Shown here piece after piece: positions 28,140 to 35,829 of a stretch of DNA of 64,000 bases; position 1 is the first letter of the stretch, and each line of letters begins with the position of its first letter. The stretch spans positions 124,001-188,000 of the forward strand of contig NZ_JANIAA010000006.1 in assembly GCF_024505145.1 (NCBI RefSeq), written 5' to 3'. The notes below the pieces were generated by a model, which was not told the origin of the DNA, did not search any database, and was given only the letters and a program-made list of their open reading frames with translations. A program made the position numbers and the translations under genes. Source of the DNA: Streptomyces rugosispiralis (GTDB taxonomy: Bacteria; Actinomycetota; Actinomycetes; Streptomycetales; Streptomycetaceae).

Positions 28140-29171
28140 TCAGACCGTGGCGCGACGGCGACGGACCACGAAGACCGCGCCTCCGCCCACGGCCATCGCG
28201 ACACCGCCGATCGCGGCGATCATCGGCAGCGCGGAGGAAGAGCCGGTTTCGGCCAGGCTGCCCTTCGGGCTGATCTCCGTGTCGCCCTCCGGCTTGTGCG
28301 GCAGCGGCTTCTTGCCACCCTGCGGCTTCGGGTCGGCCGGCGGCACGTGGCCCGGCTTCGAACCCGCCTTCAACACGTCGAACTCGTAGTACTCACCGGT
28401 CGAGTAGACGCAGTTGCCCTCGTCGTCCGCGTACACGCCGACGCTGATGGCGTAGCCGAAGCCCTCGGGCGCGCTCTTCGCGACGCTCAGCCGGAGGTCG
28501 ACCGTAAGGGTCTCGTGGGGGCGCACATCGGTGTAGCCGATGTAGCCGGAGCCCGGGTCGTTCTCGTCGGTGGAGATCGACTGCCAGGCGCCGGACTCGG
28601 GGTCCTTGTACTGCAGCGTCAGGTACTTGCCCGTCCCGTCCGGGGTGGACTCGTGCACCGTGCCCGCGAAGAGCCCGAAGTCGACCCGCTGGTAGCTGCG
28701 GTCCGACTCGTTCTTCACCTGGAACTTGAAGCCGTGGAAGCCACTGCCGGCCACGACCTTCGACGGCAGGCCGACCAGGGTCGTGCTGAGCTCCGGGTCC
28801 TCGTTGTAGTCCCCGTCGTCCGCGCACTCGCCGTCGCCCGGCTCCTCGGTCGAGGTCGAGGTCGGGGTCGGGGTCGGAGTGGGGGTGGCGGTCTCGGTCG
28901 GGGTGGACGAGGGGGTGCCGGAGGGGTCGCCGGGGGTCGGCGCCTGGGTGGTGGCCGGCGCCTGGGTGGTCGGCGTGGTCCCGTCGCTCGGAGCGGTCTC
29001 CGTCTCCGACGGCGCCGGGTCCTCCGGGGACTGCGTCACGGTCTGGGTGGCGGACGGCGACGGGCTCTCGCTCGACGGCGTCTCCGCGAAGGCGGCGGGG
29101 GCCGCGAGAAGCGCGGCGGGGGCTATGGCGGCCGTAGCTGCGGCAGCCGCCAGGGCGCGGCGAAGCTTCAT
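28140..29171 (-). CDS. LAETG-anchored surface protein (class E sortase substrate)
   Basis: A 343-residue secreted protein. A signal peptide (MKLRRALAAAAATAAI to AAFAE) is followed by a Ser/Thr/Pro-rich stalk (about 30-115, TPTPTPTPTS), a globular domain of about 160 residues with two Cys (GECADDGDYN and GNCVYSTG), and a C-terminal sorting signal LAETG, hydrophobic helix and RRRR tail. LAxTG is the motif used by Streptomyces class E sortases, so the protein is likely linked to the cell wall. The folded domain has no clear family; it looks beta-rich. The ATG at 29171 is preceded by GAGAGG. Ends at a strong shared terminator. Confidence 0.9.
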   Translation of the reverse strand: MKLRRALAAAAATAAIAPAALLAAPAAFAETPSSESPSPSATQTVTQSPEDPAPSETETAPSDGTTPTTQAPATTQAPTPGDPSGTPSSTPTETATPTPTPTPTSTSTEEPGDGECADDGDYNEDPELSTTLVGLPSKVVAGSGFHGFKFQVKNESDRSYQRVDFGLFAGTVHESTPDGTGKYLTLQYKDPESGAWQSISTDENDPGSGYIGYTDVRPHETLTVDLRLSVAKSAPEGFGYAISVGVYADDEGNCVYSTGEYYEFDVLKAGSKPGHVPPADPKPQGGKKPLPHKPEGDTEISPKGSLAETGSSSALPMIAAIGGVAMAVGGGAVFVVRRRRATV

Positions 29172-29470
29172 GAAGACCTCTCTGGGTCCGTACGTATCCC
29201 CCGGGGGCGATACGCGTGTGGAAGGCCGTCGCGGTGGGGGCGCGGGTATGGCCGTGCGTTTGCACGTACATGACCAGGCGCATGGCCGAAAGGTTGCCTT
29301 CACGGTTGCTCACAGAATGGTCACAGAATCCGCGAGAGGCGCACTGCCCCGCACGTCATCACCCGTACGGCGGGTGACCGGCCCGCGCGCGGGCTCGTTG
29401 TGCCCGGTGCCGCGCCAGCCAGGAGCGGCCCGGAAAATCCACGCGTGGCTCAGATCCGCCGCAGCGATGA
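29172..29470. other. Promoter region of the LAETG-protein gene
   Basis: About 300 bases upstream of the minus-strand surface protein gene. AT-richer segments lie near 29255-29330 (TTCACGGTTGCTCACAGAATGGTCACAGAAT, given here in parts: TTGCTCACAGAATGG repeats the word TCACAGAAT at about 29309 and 29320). No gene is supported. Confidence 0.45.
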
Positions 29471-29602
29471 GACGTGGCCCCTGTGGTGATTCAGGCGGCC
29501 CGTCGTGGGACCTCGCTTCGGCGAGGTGACCGGTCGGCAGGGGACAGCAGCCCGGTCACCACCTAAAGGGCGGTCGGCCCCGGGGACGCCTGGGGCCGAC
29601 CG
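29471..29602 (+). ncRNA. Candidate structured RNA with alternative helices and a terminator-like hairpin
   Basis: Read on the plus strand, the segment holds: a 7-bp hairpin with a cUUCGg tetraloop (29510-29527); GTGGTGA (29483-29489) pairing with TCACCAC (29556-29562); GGTGACCGG (29525-29533) pairing with CCGGTCACC (29552-29560), which excludes the previous pairing; CCCCTG (29478-29483) complementary to CAGGGG (29538-29543); and a terminal 11-bp hairpin (29571-29581 with 29592-29602). No open frame follows. It matches no RNA family that I recognise. The UUCG loop favours the plus strand. Function and transcription are unproven; the 3' region of a minus-strand transcript is an alternative. Confidence 0.4.
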
Positions 29603-29772
29603 TATCCGGTCGAAATGGTTGCGCCCGGCGCTCCGCATCCACCACGATGCTGGGAGGGAAAACGCCCCCGGTCACACCCCGACATTGGTCGGACCACGCG
29701 GGCGTACGCCGGTCAGACACCCCTGACATACGGGCCCCACAAGCCAGCGGCGCAACCCCCCGGCGCCGCCTC

Positions 29773-29805
29773 TCAGCACCGGCGCTGCCCTGACGCCGGT
29801 GCTGA
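29773..29805. terminator. 12-bp perfect hairpin
   Basis: Bases 29773-29784 pair with 29794-29805 (CAGCACCGGCG arms) around a 9-base loop. It lies beyond the main terminator of the chorismate mutase gene and could be a second stop. Confidence 0.6.
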
Positions 29806-29811
29806 CCGCCT

Positions 29812-29856
29812 AGGGCCCCGGGGGCGCCCGCCCCGTTCGGGCGCCCCCGGGGCCCT
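29812..29856. terminator. 19-bp perfect hairpin terminator downstream of chorismate mutase
   Basis: GGGCCCCGGGGGCGCCCG at 29813-29830 pairs perfectly with 29838-29855, extended by an A-T pair, loop of seven bases. It begins 26 bases after the chorismate mutase stop codon on the minus strand. Confidence 0.88.
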
Positions 29857-29881
29857 TCGCCTGTCCGTGCGGGCGGACGGA

Positions 29882-30151
29882 TCAGACCCGGCCCCGGCAC
29901 AGCTCCAGCAGCGTCATGGCGAGCGTCGTACCGGGCTTGCCCAGCCGCTGCCGGTAACGGTCGAGGATCTCCATCTCGCGGGAGAGGTGCACCCGCCGCC
30001 CGCCCGCCGCGATCCGCGCCTCCTGGACGGTGGCCGAGACGGCCATCCGCTCCCGGACGAGATCGAGGATCTGCCCGTCGAGGGCGTCGATCCGCTCCCG
30101 CGCGGCGCCGATCACCTGGGCGGCCTCAGTGGCCGAAACGCTGCTGCTCAT
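29882..30151 (-). CDS. Chorismate mutase, AroQ class
   Basis: An 89-residue all-helical enzyme converting chorismate to prephenate for Phe and Tyr synthesis. The AroQ signature is present: helix 1 with [20 protein letters not shown] (the Arg is catalytic in the family), a central helix with [17 protein letters not shown] and a short C-terminal helix. It lacks a signal peptide, so it is cytoplasmic, and it is the free-standing monofunctional form. Divergent from guaA. The stop is followed by a very strong terminator at 29812-29856. Confidence 0.92.
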   Translation of the reverse strand: MSSSVSATEAAQVIGAARERIDALDGQILDLVRERMAVSATVQEARIAAGGRRVHLSREMEILDRYRQRLGKPGTTLAMTLLELCRGRV

Positions 30152-30217
30152 GTCCGTATCTCCTGGTCCGTGTAGCGGAGCCCTGGAGTCCGGCGAGACC
30201 CGGAGAACAAGACAGAA

Positions 30218-30245
30218 CGCCCCGGGCCTCTGCCGGCCCGGGGCG
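30218..30245. terminator. 11-bp perfect hairpin between chorismate mutase and guaA
   Basis: CGCCCCGGGCC (30218-30228) pairs perfectly with GGCCCGGGGCG (30235-30245), loop TCTGCC. It lies upstream of both divergent genes, so it may be part of a leader RNA of chorismate mutase (minus strand) or insulate the two promoters. Confidence 0.55.
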
Positions 30246-30359
30246 CCTGGGAAGTCGCTGTCAGTGTTTACGCAGCACGACCATGGCAGCCGGACGGGCC
30301 GGTGCCATAGGTAAAGACGAAGGTCATGCGCGTGGACATGGCGTCGATTATGGGCCCGT

Positions 30360-30365
30360 TAGAAT
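30360..30365 (+). promoter_or_regulatory. Possible guaA -10 element
   Basis: TAGAAT in an AT-richer patch 92 bases before the guaA start fits the TANNNT pattern of principal sigma promoters. No matching -35 hexamer at ideal spacing was found. Confidence 0.3.
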
Positions 30366-30456
30366 CGAAAGTCCAAACCTGCGGTCCCGCCCCGAAGCCG
30401 TGGCCCCGCCGCAGCCTTGTTCCACCGCACGCCACCACCGCCGGAAGGCCGCCGAA

Positions 30457-32043
30457 GTGCCATCAGCGTCCCCTGCTGCCGCCCCCGACACCGTCCTGGT
30501 CGTCGACTTCGGCGCGCAGTACGCCCAGCTCATCGCCCGCAGGGTCCGTGAGGCCCGGGTCTACAGCGAGATCGTTCCGTCCACCATGCCGGTGGCCGAG
30601 ATGCTCGCCAAGAACCCCAAGGCGATCATCCTCTCCGGCGGCCCCTCGTCGGTCTACGCCGAGGGCGCGCCCGCGCTCGACGGCGCGATCTTCGAGGCCG
30701 GCGTCCCGGTCTTCGGCATGTGCTACGGCTTCCAGCTGATGGCCAGGGCGCTCGGCGGCACGGTGGACAACACCGGGGCGCGGGAGTACGGCCGTACGGC
30801 GCTCACCGTCACCAAGCAGGGCTCGACGCTCTTCGCGGGCACCCCCGAGGAGCAGCAGGTGTGGATGTCGCACGGCGACGCCTGCTCCCAGGCGCCCGAG
30901 GGCTTCACCGTCACCGCGTCCACCGATGTGGTGCCGGTCGCGGCCTTCGAATGCGATGAGCGCAGGCTGTACGGCGTGCAGCACCACCCCGAGGTGATGC
31001 ACTCCACCCACGGCCAGCAGGTGCTGGAGCACTTCCTCTACCGGGGCGCCGGCCTGGAGCCCACCTGGACCACCAGCAATGTGGTCGAGGAGTCCGTGGC
31101 CGCGATCCGGGAGCAGGTCGGCACCAAGCGCGCGATCTGCGGGCTGTCCGGCGGGGTGGACTCCGCCGTGGCCGCCGCCCTCGTCCAGAAGGCCATCGGC
31201 GACCAGCTGACCTGCGTCTACGTGGACCACGGGCTGATGCGCAAGGGCGAGTCCGAGCAGGTCGAGAAGGACTTCGTGGCGGCCACCGGCGTGCAGTTGA
31301 AGGTCGTCGAGGCCGAGGAGCGGTTCCTCACCGCGCTCGCCGGGGTGTCCGACCCCGAGGAGAAGCGGAAGATCATCGGCCGGGAGTTCATCCGGGTCTT
31401 CGAGCAGGCACAGGCCGAGCTGGTGGCCGAGGCGGGCGCGGCCGGTGAGGACGTGGAGTTCCTGGTCCAGGGCACCCTCTACCCCGATGTCGTGGAGTCC
31501 GGCGGCGGCACCGGCACCGCCAACATCAAGTCCCACCACAATGTCGGCGGGCTGCCCGACGACATCGAGTTCCAGCTGGTCGAGCCGTTGCGCCGGCTGT
31601 TCAAGGACGAGGTGCGGATGGTCGGCCAGGAGCTCGGCCTGCCGGACGAGATCGTCCACCGCCAGCCCTTCCCGGGCCCGGGTCTGGGCATCCGCATCGT
31701 CGGTGCGGTCGACAAGGAGCGTCTGGACCTGCTGCGCGAGGCCGACGCCATCGCCCGCGAGGAGCTGACCGCCGCCGGTCTGGACCGCGACATCTGGCAG
31801 TGCCCGGTGGTCCTGCTCGCCGACGTCCGCTCGGTCGGCGTCCAGGGCGACGGCCGCACCTACGGTCACCCGATCGTGCTGCGCCCGGTCTCCTCGGAGG
31901 ACGCGATGACGGCGGACTGGTCGCGGCTGCCGTACGACGTGCTGTCGCGGATCTCGACCCGCATCACCAACGAGGTGGACCAGGTGAACCGGGTGGTGCT
32001 GGACATCACCAGCAAGCCGCCCGGCACCATCGAGTGGGAGTGA
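30457..32043 (+). CDS. guaA: GMP synthase (glutamine-hydrolysing)
   Basis: A 528-residue enzyme that aminates XMP to GMP using glutamine and ATP. The N-terminal class I glutamine amidotransferase domain has the nucleophile Cys89 in GMCYGFQ and the His and Glu of QHHPEV; the ATP-pyrophosphatase domain has the P-loop [12 protein letters not shown]; the C-terminal dimerisation domain ends with [18 protein letters not shown]. Length is normal. The GTG at 30457 is preceded by GGAAGG at good spacing. A single-gene unit closed by a terminator at 32084-32131. Confidence 0.97.
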   Translation: MPSASPAAAPDTVLVVDFGAQYAQLIARRVREARVYSEIVPSTMPVAEMLAKNPKAIILSGGPSSVYAEGAPALDGAIFEAGVPVFGMCYGFQLMARALGGTVDNTGAREYGRTALTVTKQGSTLFAGTPEEQQVWMSHGDACSQAPEGFTVTASTDVVPVAAFECDERRLYGVQHHPEVMHSTHGQQVLEHFLYRGAGLEPTWTTSNVVEESVAAIREQVGTKRAICGLSGGVDSAVAAALVQKAIGDQLTCVYVDHGLMRKGESEQVEKDFVAATGVQLKVVEAEERFLTALAGVSDPEEKRKIIGREFIRVFEQAQAELVAEAGAAGEDVEFLVQGTLYPDVVESGGGTGTANIKSHHNVGGLPDDIEFQLVEPLRRLFKDEVRMVGQELGLPDEIVHRQPFPGPGLGIRIVGAVDKERLDLLREADAIAREELTAAGLDRDIWQCPVVLLADVRSVGVQGDGRTYGHPIVLRPVSSEDAMTADWSRLPYDVLSRISTRITNEVDQVNRVVLDITSKPPGTIEWE

Positions 32044-32083
32044 CCGCCGGGCTCCCTCCGGGCCGGATGGTCATCTGATCGTC

Positions 32084-32131
32084 AAACACCGACGCCGTCG
32101 CTCATTCGTTTGAGTGGCGGCGTCGCCGTTT
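32084..32131. terminator. guaA terminator hairpin
   Basis: An interrupted stem: AAAC pairs with GTTT on the outside, CGACGCCG with CGGCGTCG in the middle and CTCA with TGAG near the loop. It lies 41 bases after the guaA stop. Confidence 0.75.
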
Positions 32132-32182
32132 GGGCTGGGTACTCTGTGCGCAGAGGCGAGACTCCGTCCCATGGGAGCAATC

Positions 32183-32785
32183 ATGAGCGCCGCACGCGAG
32201 TACGGGCTGGACGAGCAGTACGAGTGGGCCCGCCCGCCGCAGGGCGGCTGGACGGCGGACGACCTCGACCGGCTTCCGAATCTTCCTCCGCACACGGAGC
32301 TGATCGACGGGAGTCTCGTCCTCATGAGTCCGCAGACCGCGTTCCACGCACGTGCCATGCGACTATTCGAGTTCGCCCTGCTGGACCAGGCACCGGACGC
32401 CTTGGACGTGATGCGGGAGATGACAGTCAAGCTGGACGACATCAACCGCCTGGAACCCGATGTCCTGGTCCTTCAGGCCGGTGCGGATGCCGGGCCACGC
32501 AACACCTGTTACAGGGTGGAGGATCTCGTGCTGGCCATCGAAGTAGTGTCGTTGGACTCCAAGGCGCGTGATCGTGAGGTCAAGCCACGCAAGTACGCCG
32601 GTGCGGGCGTGCCGCATTTCTGGCGGGTGGAGGACGACTGTGGCCTCCCCGTGGTCTACGTCTATGAGCTCGATCCCGCTGTTAAGGCGTACCAACCCGC
32701 CGGCGTCTACCACGACAAGCTCCGCCTGACCGTCCCGTTCCCCATCGAGATCGACCTCACTGCGATCAATCGCCGTAGGCCCTGA
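32183..32785 (+). CDS. Uma2-family protein (PD-(D/E)XK nuclease fold)
   Basis: A 200-residue protein with the Uma2 pattern: ELIDGSLVLMSP, PDVLVLQ, and IEVVSLDSKARDREVKPRKY followed by AGVPHFWRVE. The acidic residues and Lys fit the PD-(D/E)XK active site. Uma2 proteins occur in many copies in Streptomyces and cyanobacteria; their biological role is not settled. The ATG at 32183 is preceded by GGGAG. Codon use is somewhat less GC-biased than in neighbours. It stands alone between guaA and an aldolase gene and may be a mobile accessory gene. Confidence 0.88.
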   Translation: MSAAREYGLDEQYEWARPPQGGWTADDLDRLPNLPPHTELIDGSLVLMSPQTAFHARAMRLFEFALLDQAPDALDVMREMTVKLDDINRLEPDVLVLQAGADAGPRNTCYRVEDLVLAIEVVSLDSKARDREVKPRKYAGAGVPHFWRVEDDCGLPVVYVYELDPAVKAYQPAGVYHDKLRLTVPFPIEIDLTAINRRRP

Positions 32786-32850
32786 CTCTGGCCTCCTGTG
32801 ATACCCAGAGGTAGCTTCCGCTCCAGCACACCAGAGGAGCGGAGCTGCCG

Positions 32851-33648
32851 ATGACGAACCAGCCGCAGACCCCCACCCCGATACCGACCGACCAGCTGCG
32901 GTTCACCATGCCCCCGCAGCACACCTCCCACCACGACGAGCGCCGCTACCGCAAGGAGCGGCTGGCGGCGGCGCTGCGCCTGTTCGGGCGGTTCGGGTAC
33001 GAGGAGGGGGTCGCGGGCCACATCACCGTGCGGGACCCGGAGTTCACCGACTGCTACTGGGTGAATCCGTTCGGCATGCCGTTCGGCCATATCACCGTGA
33101 GTGATCTGCTCCTCGTCAATCAGGCGGGCCAGGTGGTCGAGGGGCGCGCCCACGTCAACCAGGCGGCCTTCGTCGTTCACTCTTCCGTGCATCAGGCGCG
33201 GCCGGACGTCGTGGCCGTCGCGCACAGCCGCTCGGTGCACGGCCGGGCACTGGCCGCGCTCGGCGAGCCGCTGGAGCCGATCACCCAGGAGGTCTGCGCC
33301 TTCTTCGAGGACCACGCGGTCTACGGGGGCACCACGGGGGTCGTCGTGGACGAGGAGGAGGGGCGCGCGATCGCCGCCGCGCTCGGCGGCCACAAGGCCC
33401 TCATCCTGCGCAATCGCGGTCTGCTGACGGTCGGGGACTCGGTCGACGCGGCCGCGTGGTGGTTCATCACGATGGAGCGGGCCGCCCAGGTACAGCTCAC
33501 CGCGAAGGCGTCGGGCAAGCCGGTGCCCATCGACTACGCCGACGCGATGCGGACGCGTGAGCAGCTGGGAAACGATCTTGTGGCGTGGATCAACTATCAA
33601 CCTCTGTATCTGCAGATCACCCGCGATGAGCCGGACCTGCTGAGCTGA
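32851..33648 (+). CDS. Class II aldolase/adducin family protein
   Basis: A 265-residue cytoplasmic protein with the class II aldolase fold: AGHITVRDPEFTDCYWVNPFG, then HSSVHQARPDVVAVAHSRSVHG, where the His residues are the expected zinc ligands, and EDHAVYGGT. Family members include fuculose-phosphate aldolase and decarboxylases. The exact substrate cannot be told. An N-terminal extension of 25 residues is rich in Pro and Gln. The ATG at 32851 is preceded by GAGGAGCGGAG. Confidence 0.85.
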   Translation: MTNQPQTPTPIPTDQLRFTMPPQHTSHHDERRYRKERLAAALRLFGRFGYEEGVAGHITVRDPEFTDCYWVNPFGMPFGHITVSDLLLVNQAGQVVEGRAHVNQAAFVVHSSVHQARPDVVAVAHSRSVHGRALAALGEPLEPITQEVCAFFEDHAVYGGTTGVVVDEEEGRAIAAALGGHKALILRNRGLLTVGDSVDAAAWWFITMERAAQVQLTAKASGKPVPIDYADAMRTREQLGNDLVAWINYQPLYLQITRDEPDLLS

Positions 33649-33753
33649 CACCCGCCGCGGTGCGGCACAATCCCCTCTCAACACATGTCAGTTGGGCGGT
33701 GCCGTGCGAACCCGCGGTCCCGTACGGAACGAGTGAACGACGGAGCGACCCGC

Positions 33754-35049
33754 GTGGCGGTGGAGCAGGCGGAGAACGCCGCGACGGCAGAAGGACAGCA
33801 CCCTCATGGGCACCCGCACGGCCACAAGGGCTGTGAATGCCCCCAGGGGGCCCGTGAGGGCCACCGGAGGGCCGTGGCCGCGTTCGTGGCCCTACGGGAG
33901 CGTTTCGCGGCCGGAGAGGGCCTTCCCAAGGTTCTCGCCCACTCGGCCGGGGCGTCCCGGCAGTGGGTCTCGGACGAGCTGGCCCACGCGGCCCGCTCGG
34001 TGGCCGACAGCGGCCGCGCCGAAACCCCGGCCTGGCGCCACCGGGTATGGCTGCGCACGGTGTTCGTGGTGTGGGGCGCGGCCGGGGCGCTGCTGATCGG
34101 CCAGTTGGCCACGGCGATCGGCGCGGGCTGGTCGGTCGCGCGGACGGCCGGGCTCACCGCCGCCGTGATCACCGCCGCGCTGCTGACCCTCACCGCCCGG
34201 CTGCACCGCGCGGACGGCGGCCCGCTCGCCCCGCTCGTCGGCGAGGACAACCGCCTCTCCACCTCCCGTACGGTCGCCGCCGCCTGGCTGCTGATCGCGG
34301 TCTTCGCGGTGCTGGTGCTCGGCGTCGAACTGGCCGTGGACCCCGGCGACCGGCAGCGGCTGACCGACGGGCTCGCCCTCGACCACGCCGCCGGGCTCCT
34401 TACGGTCGCCGCGTCGACGTGTGTGGCCGCGGTGCTGGCACGGCTCGTGGTGGCGGCCCGGGTACGGGCGCAGCGGCTCCAGAAGGTGCGGGCCGTGCGC
34501 CCGCGCGCCGCCGATCTGCTGACCGACGACGCGGGCCGGGGCAGCTTCGCCGATGTGCAGTACATCGTCGTCCACACCGTGGCCCTCGCCTTCACCGCGG
34601 TCCGTCTGGCCCGCGAGCCGTGGCGGCTGCCCGATGTGCCGTGGGGCCTGGCGCTGCTGGCGGCCGTGTCCGTGGTGATGTACCTGACCGGGAAGTACGC
34701 GGAGGGCGGCCGCCCGACCGTGCTGTCCGTCGTACGGGTCCTCCCCGAGGCGGGCGCCATCGACCGGGACGCCCCGATCCGCACCGGCGACGACATCGAG
34801 ATCCGCGGCATCGGCTTCGTCCCGCCCGGCGCCCAGGACCCGGACCGGCTGGCCAAGCTGGTGGTCCGCATCGGCACGGTGCACGTCCATGTCCCGCTGG
34901 TCCCGGTGGCCGGGGGCTTCAGCAGCCCCACGGACACCGCGCTCACCGTGCCGGTCCCGGTGGACGTGGAGCCGGGCCGGGTGGATGTGCAGGTCGTGAC
35001 GGCCTCGGGGGCGGAGACCAACCGCTATCCCATCGATGTTATGGACTGA
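33754..35049 (+). CDS. Membrane protein of unknown function, six transmembrane helices
   Basis: A 431-residue protein. The N-terminal 100 residues are cytosolic and include HPHGHPHGHKGCEC, a His/Cys cluster that may bind metal. About six hydrophobic helices follow (approximately 105-330), then a C-terminal beta-rich domain of about 100 residues (DDIEIRGIGFVPPGA) that resembles an IPT/TIG-type fold. The GTG at 33754 follows GGAG; a GTG at 33733 is an alternative. The DoxX gene follows closely and may share its transcript. I do not recognise the family. Confidence 0.75.
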   Translation: MAVEQAENAATAEGQHPHGHPHGHKGCECPQGAREGHRRAVAAFVALRERFAAGEGLPKVLAHSAGASRQWVSDELAHAARSVADSGRAETPAWRHRVWLRTVFVVWGAAGALLIGQLATAIGAGWSVARTAGLTAAVITAALLTLTARLHRADGGPLAPLVGEDNRLSTSRTVAAAWLLIAVFAVLVLGVELAVDPGDRQRLTDGLALDHAAGLLTVAASTCVAAVLARLVVAARVRAQRLQKVRAVRPRAADLLTDDAGRGSFADVQYIVVHTVALAFTAVRLAREPWRLPDVPWGLALLAAVSVVMYLTGKYAEGGRPTVLSVVRVLPEAGAIDRDAPIRTGDDIEIRGIGFVPPGAQDPDRLAKLVVRIGTVHVHVPLVPVAGGFSSPTDTALTVPVPVDVEPGRVDVQVVTASGAETNRYPIDVMD

Positions 35050-35126
35050 GTCGTTCCGGCCGGCCGCTCCGTATGGTTTCGTCGAACACGCAACTAAACG
35101 GCGGCGTGACGGGAGAGGCGGGCGGC

Positions 35127-35720
35127 ATGAGACACGCGGATCGTATGGCCGGTTCGGGCACGGCGGGCAGCGGCGGGAGCGTGCACGGTATGGGCGGGAT
35201 GGGTGGCGTGAGCGGCATAGGCGGGCAGCAGCCGCCCGTGGGGATCAGGGCCACCGCCGGCCGTTTCGCGCTGCTGCCGCTGCGGATCTTCCTCGGCGTC
35301 ACCTTTGTCTACGCCGGCATCGACAAGCTCACCGACTCGGCCTTCCTGTCCGACTCGGGCTCGGGCTCGATCGGTGAGCTGATGCGCCAGGTGCGGGGCA
35401 GCTCGGCCGTGCCGTGGCTGGTCGACCAGGCCCTCAAGGACCCCACCGCCTTCGGCTACGCGATGGCCTACGGCGAACTGGCCGTCGGCCTCGGCATCCT
35501 GGTGGGCCTCCTCTCCCGCCTGGCCGCCTTCGGCGGCGCGCTGATCTCGCTGAGCCTGTGGCTCACCGTCAGCTGGCAGTCGGACCCGTACTACTACGGC
35601 AACGACCTGGCCTATCTGATGGCGTGGCTGCCGCTGGTGCTGGCCGGGGCGCCGTATCTCTCCCTGGACGTCGTCATCTCCCGGCGCCGGCGCCGCCAGG
35701 GCTCGCAGCTCTTCACGTAG
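35127..35720 (+). CDS. DoxX-family membrane protein
   Basis: A 197-residue membrane protein. A Gly/Met-rich N-terminus of about 45 residues precedes four transmembrane helices with DoxX features: LRIFLGVTFVYAGIDKLTD, then YGELAVGLGILVGLLSR and a final helix before an Arg-rich tail (SRRRRRQGS). DoxX proteins are often linked to redox or thiol stress. The ATG at 35127 is preceded by GGGAGAGG; a GTG at 35106 is also possible. It lies 77 bases after the previous membrane protein gene. Confidence 0.85.
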   Translation: MRHADRMAGSGTAGSGGSVHGMGGMGGVSGIGGQQPPVGIRATAGRFALLPLRIFLGVTFVYAGIDKLTDSAFLSDSGSGSIGELMRQVRGSSAVPWLVDQALKDPTAFGYAMAYGELAVGLGILVGLLSRLAAFGGALISLSLWLTVSWQSDPYYYGNDLAYLMAWLPLVLAGAPYLSLDVVISRRRRRQGSQLFT

Positions 35721-35829
35721 CTCGCGGCTTCTCGCGGGAGGCGTGTCTCTTCGCACCCGGGGCGCGCCTCTTCGCGTGGGGCGCGCCTCTTCGAACAGGT
35801 TGTGGCCCCGGGCTCCGAACCCCGGCCCG

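Larger units (their letters stand above)
30152..30456. other. Divergent region and guaA leader
   Basis: About 305 bases. It holds an 11-bp hairpin at 30218-30245 and, further on, a TAGAAT hexamer at 30360-30365 that could be the guaA -10 element. GGAAGG at 30443-30448 is the guaA ribosome site. Confidence 0.5.

Noticed and set aside
29471..29602. Identity as RNase P RNA, SRP RNA, tmRNA, 6S RNA or 6C RNA
   Set aside because: The conserved sequence marks of those families that I know are absent; the segment is kept only as an unclassified candidate.
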